64,000 nucleotides of DNA from Paucibacter sp. Y2R2-4 (GTDB lineage Bacteria; Pseudomonadota; Gammaproteobacteria; Burkholderiales; Burkholderiaceae_C): the NCBI RefSeq assembly GCF_025717535.1, contig NZ_JAJIRO010000001.1, positions 1,178,001-1,242,000 on the forward strand. Direction: 5' to 3'. Positions 26,036 to 34,864 of this stretch are shown one piece after another. Numbering within the stretch: position 1 is the first letter of the stretch; every line of letters starts with the position of its first letter. Below the pieces are notes generated by a model that saw only the letters and a program-made list of their open reading frames with translations, did not search any database and had not been told where the DNA came from. The translations under genes were made by a program, and so were the position numbers.

Positions 26036-27352
26036 TCACGCGCGCAAAGCCCGCGCCAGATCGGCAAACAAGGGCCTGGCGCTCACATCGGCTTGAGTAC
26101 AGGCTTGCTGCAGGCCCTGCAGCGCCACCATGGGCTGCGCGGCAGTGTCATCGCAACGAGCCAGCCACTCTTCCAGCAAATGCCCAAAAGCCAAGACCTC
26201 CAGGCGCTCGATCGCCTCGCGCTCGGCGCGACTCAGGTTTTCAGGCAAGAGCGTGGCGGCACCAAAATCGCCCAACCAGACTTCGCCACGGCCGTTCCAC
26301 ATCAGGTTGTGGGCATAGAGGTCGCCATGCGAGATGCCGCGACCGTGTAGATACCAAGCCGCATCGACCACGCCCTGGGCCATGCGCCACAGTTGCTCGG
26401 CCGTGAAACGGATCTCGGGCGCATAGACGTCGCGGGTGCAGCTACTCAAGCTGGGCGGGCCCGCCAAAGTGCTGAAGTCCGGCCCGATGCGCGGCATGAC
26501 CAGCCCTTCGGCGCCCATCGGGTGAGCCGTTAGACGCCCGCAGGCCGAGATCAGGTGAGGATGCAAACCCGCCGCCAAGCTGGCCGCCCATTCGCTGTGC
26601 GGCCAGCCATCGCTGGTGACTTCACCCTTGAAGACCTTGAGCGCCAGCTCGCGCAACTCGGGCGCCGCCTTGGGGTCTTGGGCCGCATAGATCACACCCG
26701 AAGCCCCCTGCCCTAGTACATCGCTCACCAAGAGTCGCTCCCAAGCAAACTCGGGCAGATCGGCCACCTCCAAGACGGCCGACTCACGCGCTGCCCCCCA
26801 GGGGTTGCCCCCCAAGGCCAGCCAGGCCAGTTGCGGCATGGCCAGCAGCCAGGACGGTATGCGCTCGAAGCGATTGGCCGAGATGCGCAGCAGGCCCAGC
26901 TGCTGGCACTGCTGCATAGCCTCCGGCAGGCTGCTGAGTCGATTGCCAGCCAGGGCCAGTTTCTGCAGCTGCGGCCGCTCGCCCAAGGCCTCGGGCAACT
27001 GCTCCAACTGGTTGTCGGTCAAGATCAACCAGCGCAGCTGCGCGGGTAAGGCCGCGGCGGACAGCTCGGTCAGCTGATTCGCCTTGAAGCCCACCATGCT
27101 GAGTGAAGGGCAGGCCCCCAGCACCTCGGGCACACGGCTGAACCGGTTGTCTGAGCAAAACAGCACTTTGAGCTTGTGCAGACGCGGCAGGTCCTGCGGC
27201 AGATCGGTCAAGCGATTGCCCGAGAGGTTCAGCACCTCCAGGCTGTCCGCCAAGTCAAACACCTCGGGCGGCAGCTCAGTCAGGGCGCAACTCAAGTCCA
27301 GGCGGCGGATGCCTGCCAGTTCGCCGGCGCGCAATTGGGCAAGGGTGTGCAT
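26036..27352 (-). CDS. Leucine-rich-repeat protein kinase
   Basis: A 438-residue protein with two parts. Residues ~14-185 are about seven leucine-rich repeats of the bacterial LxxLxLSxNxLxxLP type. Residues ~205-438 are a protein kinase domain with glycine loop GQGASG (214-219), Lys239 in LALKVF, catalytic loop HGDLYAHN (342-349) and DFG (362-364). The HGD loop replaces HRD, and the Lys at D+2 is Tyr, an arrangement nearer to Bud32- and small-molecule-kinase-like loops. There is no signal or membrane segment, so it should be cytoplasmic. Substrate is unknown. ATG 27352 begins the first repeat; the longer open frame upstream is not repeat-like. Confidence 0.88.
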   Translation of the reverse strand: MHTLAQLRAGELAGIRRLDLSCALTELPPEVFDLADSLEVLNLSGNRLTDLPQDLPRLHKLKVLFCSDNRFSRVPEVLGACPSLSMVGFKANQLTELSAAALPAQLRWLILTDNQLEQLPEALGERPQLQKLALAGNRLSSLPEAMQQCQQLGLLRISANRFERIPSWLLAMPQLAWLALGGNPWGAARESAVLEVADLPEFAWERLLVSDVLGQGASGVIYAAQDPKAAPELRELALKVFKGEVTSDGWPHSEWAASLAAGLHPHLISACGRLTAHPMGAEGLVMPRIGPDFSTLAGPPSLSSCTRDVYAPEIRFTAEQLWRMAQGVVDAAWYLHGRGISHGDLYAHNLMWNGRGEVWLGDFGAATLLPENLSRAEREAIERLEVLAFGHLLEEWLARCDDTAAQPMVALQGLQQACTQADVSARPLFADLARALRA

Positions 27353-27437
27353 GCGGAAAAATTCGGTGTCGAAAAACGGAGGGAGGCGCGATTGTCGCGC
27401 GCTCTGGCCACCCGCCCAGGCCATGCGCCTGCTCAGT

Positions 27438-28211
27438 TCAACGATAGCGCTGCAAAACCTGCTCGACTGCGCCATCCTTCACCATCTGCTTCACCGCAGA
27501 CTTGATGCGAGAGGCTTCAAGCCCTGGCTTGGGCGCCAGCGCGCAAGCCGTATTGACCGAGGCCAGGGTTTGGAGAAATTTGAGGCGCTGGTGCTGCGGC
27601 TGCTGCTTGTTGAACCAATCGGCGATCAGGCGATTGCTCACGGCAAAGTCGCTGCGCCCACGCAGCATTTTTTCGAACACCAGGGCCTGAGATGGCGCGT
27701 CTTCGCGCAGCATTCGGCCGCTGCTCAAGGCTTCATCCAGGGCGGGATACAAATAGCTCGTCACCAAGCCTACCGTGACGCCGCCCGCCACGCGGTCCAG
27801 GTCCAGGGTTTTGCCTTGATAAGTCGCCGGCGCCAGCAAAACATCGTCCATGCGCAAGACCAGCTCGGTCCAACGCTCACTGGGTAGTTTCTCGTTCAGC
27901 CACTCAGGACTGACCAGGCAATGCAGATCCACCGCACTGTCCTTCAACATGGCCTCCACTCGCCGAGGCGGAATCACTTGAATCTGTAGTGGAGCATCCA
28001 AGCGCTTGGCAATCTCTTGCGCAAGCTCCAAAAGAATGCCGCCCTTGATATGCCCCTTCTCATAACTCGCAAAAGGCATGGCCCAGGATTGGCTGATGCC
28101 CATGCGCAGCGGGCGAGCCTCTGGCTCCGCGCCCAGAGCCCAAGAGCAAAGCCCGCTCAGGAGCAGCAGGCCCAAGGCTTGAATCCGGCAGTCTGAGCGT
28201 CGCTTTGCCAT
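27438..28211 (-). CDS. Orphan family 3 solute-binding protein
   Basis: A 257-residue periplasmic binding protein of the amino-acid-type family 3, with a signal peptide (QALGLLLLSGLCSWALGA). The mature part begins LRMGISQSWAMPF and includes the family segment GGILLELAQEIAKRLD and YQGKTLDLDRVAGGVTVGLVTSY. No permease or ATPase is nearby. Such orphans in Burkholderiales often resemble the periplasmic sensing domains of signalling proteins, but the ligand is unknown. It lies 85 nt upstream of the LRR-kinase gene on the same strand. Confidence 0.8.
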   Translation of the reverse strand: MAKRRSDCRIQALGLLLLSGLCSWALGAEPEARPLRMGISQSWAMPFASYEKGHIKGGILLELAQEIAKRLDAPLQIQVIPPRRVEAMLKDSAVDLHCLVSPEWLNEKLPSERWTELVLRMDDVLLAPATYQGKTLDLDRVAGGVTVGLVTSYLYPALDEALSSGRMLREDAPSQALVFEKMLRGRSDFAVSNRLIADWFNKQQPQHQRLKFLQTLASVNTACALAPKPGLEASRIKSAVKQMVKDGAVEQVLQRYR

Positions 28212-28270
28212 GATGACCCGAGTGTACGGGGATCAGCCGTTAGGCCCTATCCCTCCGCGCCCCAAATTCG

Positions 28271-29425
28271 CTAGCGCGACAAGTCCAGCGCCTTCTTCAA
28301 ACTTGGACTGATGGCCTCAGCCATGCGCAAGAAACCCAGGTCGGTGGGGTGGGTGCCGTCGACCGTGGCTTCACCATCTTGACCCAGCAGGGAATCACCA
28401 GGCACGAAGAAGAGGCGATCGTCCTTGGTCATCAGCCGCGCCACGATGGGAGCCAAGATCGCGTTCTTCACGGCATGATCCGTTTGATTCAAGGGCCCCA
28501 GTCCCGCTTGCTGATAGCTGATATTGCCAAGCAAGATGATGGGTATCCGCGGATGCCGGGTGCGCAGCCGGGCCACAAAAGGCTCGATGCGTCCGGCAAT
28601 CTGCAGCGGCGTCATATTCGGCAAAGGGTCCAAGATGAAGACGCTTGGGTTCAGTTCTGAGACCAAATCCGCCGCCACGATCTCGGCATTGCCATTGCCC
28701 GAGAAGCCCAGGTTGATGACGGGCAGATTGAACTTGCGACCCAGAATCGCGGGGTAGGCCATGCCCGGCCGGGAAGCACAACCGCCCTGCGTGATCGAGG
28801 TGCCGTAGACGACCACCGTTTGTGCACTCAGCGGCGCCATCGCCGCCAGCTTGGCACTTGCGGGCACGCCGATCTGCAGGTCTTCAATGCCGTTGTACAG
28901 CGGCAGATAGAGGCGATAGTCGCGCATGCCGCCGCCGGCCGGCACGCTGGCCAGTTTGACCAGATTGCTCGGGCTCTCGGTAGGCCGGCCCACACCCAGC
29001 CACTGCCAACGGCCCTCATGGCGCACATACAGGTCCAGCCCACTCATGCCTGTGGCGGGCATGTGATCCATGGCCAGGCCCGGGTTGATCAGGGTCCAGC
29101 GTGCGCCGATTTCGCTGGCATCGGTGGAGAAATTGATTTCGATGCCGGCACTGTGGCGGCTCAAGCTCCAGACTTCGGGCCGAACCATTTTTTCCGCTCG
29201 CGCAGGCAAGCGATCCCAAGGCTTGGCCAGTTCATTGACAGGCCAACCGGCGCTGCTGCGCCTGAGTTGCAGGGCCGAGTACCAACGCAAATCGCTACCG
29301 GGCTGAGTGACCGAAAAGTTAGGGTCCAACTTTTCTGGCGCCAGCGCCGCGCTGTCCGCTTGAGCGAGGGCCAGGGTCATGAAAAAAACACCGGCCAAGC
29401 CAGTCATCAGTGAGTGCAGCGCCAT
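28271..29425 (-). CDS. Secreted SGNH/GDSL-type hydrolase
   Basis: A 384-residue secreted esterase-like protein with a signal peptide (LMTGLAGVFFMTLALAQA). An N-terminal beta-rich domain (about 35-190) precedes the SGNH hydrolase domain. Its blocks are GTSITQG (catalytic Ser), GFSGNG (Gly and Asn) and DGTHPTDLG (Asp-His) near the C-terminus. The arrangement is that of two-domain bacterial SGNH proteins linked to carbohydrate deacetylation, but the substrate is not certain. It is transcribed toward the orphan binding protein and divergently from the LysR regulator, which may control it. Confidence 0.85.
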   Translation of the reverse strand: MALHSLMTGLAGVFFMTLALAQADSAALAPEKLDPNFSVTQPGSDLRWYSALQLRRSSAGWPVNELAKPWDRLPARAEKMVRPEVWSLSRHSAGIEINFSTDASEIGARWTLINPGLAMDHMPATGMSGLDLYVRHEGRWQWLGVGRPTESPSNLVKLASVPAGGGMRDYRLYLPLYNGIEDLQIGVPASAKLAAMAPLSAQTVVVYGTSITQGGCASRPGMAYPAILGRKFNLPVINLGFSGNGNAEIVAADLVSELNPSVFILDPLPNMTPLQIAGRIEPFVARLRTRHPRIPIILLGNISYQQAGLGPLNQTDHAVKNAILAPIVARLMTKDDRLFFVPGDSLLGQDGEATVDGTHPTDLGFLRMAEAISPSLKKALDLSR

Positions 29426-29595
29426 GCCATCGTGTCCGTCTATTGAGAAAAAGAAAAAAGAGCGAAAACCCCTCGCGTCGAGGCCTGCGCCCGGAGCGCA
29501 GCAATTCGGCGAATCAGCATCAAGCCAAGTTCAAACCCCATTGTGTGCCGCGCTCAGGCCGCGGCTCACCTCAGCATGCATTAGCATGCCCGCCC

Positions 29596-30510
29596 ATGCG
29601 CCGCAATCTTGCCCATCATCTCAATGGCCTGCGATTTTTCGAGGCGGCAGCTCGGCATCTGTCCTTCACCCGCGCGGCTGAAGAGTTATGCGTGACCCAG
29701 GCGGCGGTCAGCCATCAGGTACGCGCACTGGAAGAAGCCCTCTCCCTGCAACTCTTCGAGCGGCGCCCTCGGCAAGTCAATTTGAGCCCGGCGGGCACGC
29801 GCTTGTTGGCGGTCTTGTCCAGCAGTTTTGATCACATCGAGTCGGTGCTTGATGAGCTGAAGCGCCAAGGTAGCAGCAGCTTGCAATTGGCGGTGACGCC
29901 TTCGTTTTCCAGCCGCTGGTTGATGCCGCGCTTGCCGCATTTCTGGGGTGCGCACCCGGATATCGAGCTGCACCTGCACCATACCGCGCAGGCAGACGCA
30001 CTCGCTCGCGGCGCTGCAGACGCCGCCATCATCTGGACCCACGGCAGTCCGGAGAAGCCGGGGCGCCTCTGGGCGCAACGTCTCTTCGGCACCGCCTTGA
30101 GCCCGGTGTGTGCTCCAGGGCTGGCGCGGCCTGATGCCCCCCTCAGCGAGCCTGAAGCTTTGCGCCATTACCCCTTGCTGCATGAAGACAGCTTTGAGGA
30201 CTGGCAGCGCTGGATGCAGGCCGCCGGCGTGGCCGATGCGCGGGTGCAGCAGGGCCCCGTCATCGACGACAGCAATGCCTTGCTGATGGCCGCCATGAGT
30301 GGCCGCGGTGTGGCCCTGGGCCGCCTGGCCTTGGTGGCCGATGACTTGCGCAGTGGCCGTTTGATACGGCCTTTCGAATGCAGCATCGAAGCCGATGGTG
30401 CCTATTGGCTGATCGCCTCGCAGACGACGGCCGAACAGCCCCGCTTCAAGGCGCTGGCGGCTTTTCTTCAAGCAGAAGCGAAAACGCCAACCGAGCACCA
30501 TCCGGGCTGA
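29596..30510 (+). CDS. LysR-family regulator, GcvA-like
   Basis: A 304-residue LysR regulator whose N-terminal helix-turn-helix reads LRFFEAAARHLSFTRAAEELCV-TQAAVSHQVRALE, the pattern of the GcvA subgroup. The effector domain follows from about residue 95. It is divergent from the SGNH hydrolase gene across 170 nt, so that gene and its own promoter are the natural targets. I chose ATG 29596 because it begins the conserved helix; the open frame extends 186 nt upstream without protein-like sequence. The last 65 nt overlap the end of the opposite-strand lipoprotein gene, which is unusual but possible for convergent genes. Confidence 0.88.
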   Translation: MRRNLAHHLNGLRFFEAAARHLSFTRAAEELCVTQAAVSHQVRALEEALSLQLFERRPRQVNLSPAGTRLLAVLSSSFDHIESVLDELKRQGSSSLQLAVTPSFSSRWLMPRLPHFWGAHPDIELHLHHTAQADALARGAADAAIIWTHGSPEKPGRLWAQRLFGTALSPVCAPGLARPDAPLSEPEALRHYPLLHEDSFEDWQRWMQAAGVADARVQQGPVIDDSNALLMAAMSGRGVALGRLALVADDLRSGRLIRPFECSIEADGAYWLIASQTTAEQPRFKALAAFLQAEAKTPTEHHPG

Positions 30511-31489
30511 GCGCCAAGTTCTTGATCACCCCGCCCAAATGGCGCAGGTCGGCAAAGGGCTTGAACCCCGTGCCCGGCCGGCCGTCCCAACGCAGCAGGC
30601 GCCCACCTTGCGGCAAGAGCAATGAGCCATCGGGCAACCAGACAAAGTAATGGCTGCGACCGGCCTCGCCCTCGCCGGCCGGGGGCAACGGCAAGTCGAT
30701 CAATGCCTGAGGCTGTGCGTCCTGCAGGCCCATGGCCATCAAGACCCAGCGCTGCGGGTCTGGCTTGTCGATGAAGCTGACGCGATCGCCCTGCGGCATG
30801 CGCGCAAAACCACTGCCCGGCTTCTCGCTAAGCAGCACCTGTCGGCCGATCATGCGATCTTCCAACACGAGCCGATGTGCATTGCGCTCGGCTTGATCGT
30901 CCACCAAGAAGAGCGCCATTTGCTGCGCGTTGATCCAGGCGTGGTAGCCCACCCTCAGCGTCGGCGTGAGGGCTTCGAGGGGCTGGCCGTCCCAGCCAAA
31001 TCTCCATACCGGCGGCGCCTTGGCCTCGGCGCCATAAAAAGGGTCGGGGCTTTGCACTCGAATGACGGAGAAGCCTCGCCCATCGGCCATGGGCGTTGGG
31101 GAATACAGGCTCTCCGTGCTTTGGGTGATCGCGCGAGTCTGCGCGCTGACAAAGTCGTAGCGATAGATATTGGGGGTGCCGCTGCGCTGAGAAACGTACA
31201 GCAAGCCGCTCCCGTCCATCAAAAAGGCAGGCTGAAAATTGCTGCCCGGGCCAGACGTGATCTTGATCGGGGCGCCGAGACGGCCGGTAGCCAGATCCAG
31301 GCTGGCCACGTACACAGCGATATTGGGTTCGGTCGCAACCGCATCAGCCGCGGCCACGGGTTTTGCTGTCGGCGCTGGCAAGGGCAGGCTGGCACAAGCG
31401 CTCAACAAGCCCCCCAACACCAGTGCGCCGAAACGGGCCAAGGCCCGCCGGGCAGGAAAGCTGGTGCGTTCGGATCGAAACACGGCCAT
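30446..31489 (-). CDS. Putative lipoprotein with PD40/TolB-like beta-propeller repeats
   Basis: A 347-residue protein with a lipoprotein signal ending GLLSAC (lipidated Cys32). The mature part has beta-propeller features: FQPAFLMDGSGLLYVSQRSGTPNIYRYD, SPTPMADGRGFSVIR and LALSPDGARLAFSL resemble PD40/TolB repeats. Such propellers bind sugars or proteins. ATG 31489 has GAGAGG 6 nt ahead and is preferred over ATG 31507. It is the last gene of the sugar locus, 82 nt after the cupin gene, and may be part of its operon. Its role there is unknown. Confidence 0.75.
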   Translation of the reverse strand: MAVFRSERTSFPARRALARFGALVLGGLLSACASLPLPAPTAKPVAAADAVATEPNIAVYVASLDLATGRLGAPIKITSGPGSNFQPAFLMDGSGLLYVSQRSGTPNIYRYDFVSAQTRAITQSTESLYSPTPMADGRGFSVIRVQSPDPFYGAEAKAPPVWRFGWDGQPLEALTPTLRVGYHAWINAQQMALFLVDDQAERNAHRLVLEDRMIGRQVLLSEKPGSGFARMPQGDRVSFIDKPDPQRWVLMAMGLQDAQPQALIDLPLPPAGEGEAGRSHYFVWLPDGSLLLPQGGRLLRWDGRPGTGFKPFADLRHLGGVIKNLALSPDGARLAFSLLLEEKPPAP

Positions 31490-31571
31490 CGCCGCCCTCT
31501 CTTCCATGTTTCAGTGGTTTGAATCGGACCGGACCGAGGCGGCAGGACCGCCTCGGCCGGCCTCAAGTCCC

Positions 31572-31958
31572 TCAGCCTTCGTCCTTGAAACCAAAGGCAC
31601 GCTCATGCACATAGACCAGCTTGCAGTCTTGCAGGTACTGGGCATCGTGGATGCGGCCCGCGGCCACATAGCCGGTTTCGCCTTCGCTCAAGGTCAGCGG
31701 CGGGCCATCGGCATGCAAGGCGCCGTCCGCGTCGCGGGTGAAGAACTGGATGCGCATCTGCCCTTGCACCACCACCGTCATGTCATTGCCGGGGTGGCTG
31801 TGCGGCGGCTCGCTGCTGCCGGCCTGCCAGCGCTCCAGCATCACCTCGACACCATCGGGATTGGCCGGAACGCAGGTGCGCACGGTGAAGCCCTCAGGTG
31901 CACCGGGTGCTTCAACGTGGTGGGACCAGATCGAACTGTCGTGTTGCTGTGTTGTCAT
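31572..31958 (-). CDS. Small cupin-domain protein
   Basis: A 128-residue single-domain cupin with the metal-site blocks PPHSHPGNDMTVVVQGQM (His-x-His and Glu-equivalent region) and VAAGRIHDAQY. Such cupins may be dioxygenases, isomerases or sugar epimerases. The only informative hint is its position, 15 nt after the TonB-receptor gene and before the PD40 lipoprotein gene. It has no signal peptide. A specific activity cannot be assigned. Confidence 0.8.
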   Translation of the reverse strand: MTTQQHDSSIWSHHVEAPGAPEGFTVRTCVPANPDGVEVMLERWQAGSSEPPHSHPGNDMTVVVQGQMRIQFFTRDADGALHADGPPLTLSEGETGYVAAGRIHDAQYLQDCKLVYVHERAFGFKDEG

Positions 31959-31973
31959 GAGAACTCCGTTTCC

Positions 31974-34604
31974 TTAGAAGGCCATGGTCAGCGACAACTG
32001 GGCGTTACGGCCCAGGATAGGCCGTGCATAGTAGTAGTCACTGCCGCCCGGTGCTTGCACAAAGCCTGAGCGCGGGTTGCCTTCGGTCAGACCGATGGTG
32101 TTGGTGAGATTTTGCACGCTGGCGTTCAGGGAGAGCTTGGGCGTCAGCTCATAGCGCAGGCTCAAATCCCAGGTTTGATAAGCCGGCAGCTTGACCGAGT
32201 TGGACACATCGGCGTATCGCAGGCCCATATGGTGATAGCTCAGGGTCAGTTCGCCCTTGTTGTCATTGAAGTAGACCGTCGGTGCGATGGTGTAGTTCAG
32301 CTCCGGCGTGCGCTCCGGGCGGTTGCCGTTCCAGCTGGTGGCTTCTTTGCGCAGGTCTTCCAGCTCTTGGCCCGATCCACGCAGCACGCGCAAATCATTG
32401 ACGCTGAAACGCGAGCGCTGCACCACGCCCACGGCATTCAGCTGCAGCCACTTCAGCGGACGCCAGTTCATTTCGAACTCCAGGCCGTTGGACTTCACGC
32501 CTTGCAGCATCTCCACCTGCGAGTCCCCCACCTCGGCGCCATTCGGGTCACCCTGGAAGTCGGCCTTGTAATAGGTGAAGGTGCCGGTGAAGCCGCGCGT
32601 TTGGTAGCGCAAGCCGGCTTCGGCGAACTGAATGCGGGTGACCGGCAGGTCGCCAGTGGCCTGATAGCTCTTGGCGTAGCGGCCATAGACGGCCATATTG
32701 TCATTCAGCAGGTAGTTGCCACCGACGGTCCAGGACGGTTCGCGCCAGTCATTGCGGATGCTCTCGTATTGGCCGTTGGTCGGATAGGCCCAGCGGTTGT
32801 TGGCAATGATGTTGTCCACATCGCAGGCGGCATCGCCGAGCTTGTCGACATCGCAGCCGGGCTTGAAGGCGCCAGGGATGGCGGTGTACTCGTTGTAGCC
32901 GCTGCGCTGCTCGCGGTATTTGTACTGTTCGATGCGCAGGCCAGCATCCAGACGCAGGCGCTCGTTCACCTTGTACTCGTTGTTCAGGTAGATGGACGTC
33001 GAGTTGTTGTGAAAGGTCGAGTTGCCATCGCCCCAGGTGGAGTACTCGCGCACGCCGTTCTCGGTGTAGGCGCCGACCACTTTGCCGGCGGGGTCCAAGG
33101 CCACGATATCCATGCGGCGGGCGTGCGTGCGCACATCGGTGACGAAGCGCGCGGTGGCCGGGCTGCCGTTGGGGCCGATGCGGGTGTCAAAGGCCAAGAG
33201 GCCCACCGTCAGGCTGTTGTTCGGCGTATTCCAGCTCAGCGACAAATCGTTCACCGCCTCGCGCTGCGCCTGCTTGTCGGCCTGCAGCACATTGTCGGAA
33301 AGCAGGCCATTGCCATTCAGCGCATTCAGCTGGGCTGGGGTCGACAAGATCTCGCCGGTGGACACCACCCGCAGCGCCGGTGTGCATTGCCCGCCACAAG
33401 AACCGGCGAAGCGATCCAGCATTTCCTGCACATAGCCGAATTTGGCCGGGTCGAGCCGGTTGACGGCCGGGCGCAGGCTGTTGTTGCTGGAGGAGAAGAC
33501 CACGCTGGCGGTCACATCGCTGTCGGTGTAGCGGCCCTTGGAGCGCAGGGTCAGCTCTTTGCTCAAGGCTTTCTCGAAGCTATAGCCAATGGCCGTGGCC
33601 TTGACGTGATAGCCCTCACGCGAATCGTTCAGCTGGCTGAAGCTGCCGGGCACCAGCGAGGTGCGCACGTTTTGCACGCCCGAATCCAGGCCGATCATGG
33701 TGCCGTAATTGGCATTGATGCCTGGCAGACTGCGCGGATTGTCTTTGCCCTGCACGGGGATCGGCAGGTAGAAGGTGTTGTGGTCATCGACCAGCTTGGC
33801 GTTGATGCTCCACTCGCCGCCCTCGATCTTCTTGCCCACATGGGCGCGCAAGGTGCCGCCGAAGTTGGCGGTGAACTCGGGGTTACGCACGCCGTCGTCG
33901 CGGCGATAAAAGCCCGAGGCACCGGCAAACCATCCATCGCCCAGGCCGCCAGCGTAGCGCAGATCAATGCGGCGGGTTCCGTAGTCTGAAGTCGTTAGGC
34001 GCACCGCGCCTTCTGGCGCGCCCTTGTTGCGGTAGGTGAGGAAGTTGATGGTGGCGCCCGCGCCATTGGTGGTCAGAATGGCCGAGGTCCCGCCGCGCAC
34101 CGCCTCCAGGCGGTCAATGCCGACTTCCTGCTTGACCAGGCCGTCGGCCGTCCAGCTGGGGTAGTAAAACACCGGCAGCCCGTCTTCTTGCAGCTGCACC
34201 CAGCGCTGGTTGCCGCCCGACATGCCGCGCACCGAGTAGTTGTTCGACATCTCGCCGCCCGAGGCTTCCACATACATACCGGGGATCAGCTCCATGGCCT
34301 CGGCGGTGGAGCGCGGCGCTTTGCGATCCAGCTCGTCACGGTCGGCCACAGTCACGGCCACCGAGCTGTCGCGCAGCGTGCGGTTCAGGCCGGTGCTGCC
34401 GGTGACGACCACCCGGTCGAGCTGGCTGGCTTCATCTTTCTTGTCGGCCTTGCTGTCGGCCGTGGCGGCTTGCTGCGCCAACGCGGGCACAACGCCCAGG
34501 CACAGCAGTGCAGCCATACAAATAGCGCTGGGCTGCAGGCGGCGCGGCAGTCGCGCTGCGGGGCTTGAGGAAAAGGTCTGCCCGATCTTGCTTGTCTTGC
34601 TCAT
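31974..34604 (-). CDS. TonB-dependent outer-membrane receptor of the sugar locus
   Basis: An 876-residue TonB-dependent receptor with a signal peptide (AICMAALLCLGVVPALAQ). A TonB-box-like stretch DRVVVTGS is followed by the plug (ELDRKAPRSTAEAMELIPGMYVE, RGMSGGNQRW) and the barrel. It ends RNAQLSLTMAF with the C-terminal Phe of outer-membrane proteins. ATG 34604 is preferred because GGAG lies 6 nt ahead; ATG 34616 and 34607 are in frame. Placed between glucokinase and the cupin gene, it probably imports the glycoside handled by the locus. It is unlike the Caulobacter-type receptor at 13.6 kb. Confidence 0.92.
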   Translation of the reverse strand: MSKTSKIGQTFSSSPAARLPRRLQPSAICMAALLCLGVVPALAQQAATADSKADKKDEASQLDRVVVTGSTGLNRTLRDSSVAVTVADRDELDRKAPRSTAEAMELIPGMYVEASGGEMSNNYSVRGMSGGNQRWVQLQEDGLPVFYYPSWTADGLVKQEVGIDRLEAVRGGTSAILTTNGAGATINFLTYRNKGAPEGAVRLTTSDYGTRRIDLRYAGGLGDGWFAGASGFYRRDDGVRNPEFTANFGGTLRAHVGKKIEGGEWSINAKLVDDHNTFYLPIPVQGKDNPRSLPGINANYGTMIGLDSGVQNVRTSLVPGSFSQLNDSREGYHVKATAIGYSFEKALSKELTLRSKGRYTDSDVTASVVFSSSNNSLRPAVNRLDPAKFGYVQEMLDRFAGSCGGQCTPALRVVSTGEILSTPAQLNALNGNGLLSDNVLQADKQAQREAVNDLSLSWNTPNNSLTVGLLAFDTRIGPNGSPATARFVTDVRTHARRMDIVALDPAGKVVGAYTENGVREYSTWGDGNSTFHNNSTSIYLNNEYKVNERLRLDAGLRIEQYKYREQRSGYNEYTAIPGAFKPGCDVDKLGDAACDVDNIIANNRWAYPTNGQYESIRNDWREPSWTVGGNYLLNDNMAVYGRYAKSYQATGDLPVTRIQFAEAGLRYQTRGFTGTFTYYKADFQGDPNGAEVGDSQVEMLQGVKSNGLEFEMNWRPLKWLQLNAVGVVQRSRFSVNDLRVLRGSGQELEDLRKEATSWNGNRPERTPELNYTIAPTVYFNDNKGELTLSYHHMGLRYADVSNSVKLPAYQTWDLSLRYELTPKLSLNASVQNLTNTIGLTEGNPRSGFVQAPGGSDYYYARPILGRNAQLSLTMAF

Positions 34605-34864
34605 CATGATCTCCATGTCTCCAGAGGTTTTGCTTTTAGGAAGGAAGGTAGGAACGAGAGAAAAAAACGGACGAAAAAAGCCACCCAGCACGCGGCCGGA
34701 ATTGCGCTGCGCGTTGCGGTTTTGCTTGCTTAAAAACGGTCGCGCCTCGTCCAGGCGCGCCGCGTCAGGTGGCCCCCACGCTGACGCCAAAAGGCGTCAG
34801 CCCCCCCGAGGGGGCGGCAGGAAGCACTTGGGGCGGCCCTGCGCTTGCTTCCAGTGAGGCGGCG
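34605..34864. other. Intergenic region ahead of the TonB receptor with a Burkholderiales-type repeat
   Basis: No gene is seen. At 34780-34801 lies GCTGACGCC-AAAA-GGCGTCAGC, a perfect 9-bp hairpin, directly followed by a C-run/G-run pair (34801-34814) that can form a second hairpin. Intergenic elements of the type C-run/hairpin/G-run are frequent in Burkholderiales genomes, which is recalled rather than checked here. It may attenuate transcription between glucokinase and the receptor. Confidence 0.5.

Noticed and set aside
32112-33989. 625-codon + strand frame opposite the TonB receptor
   Set aside because: Composition is biased and there is no ribosome site. The receptor on the - strand carries signal, plug and barrel sequence.
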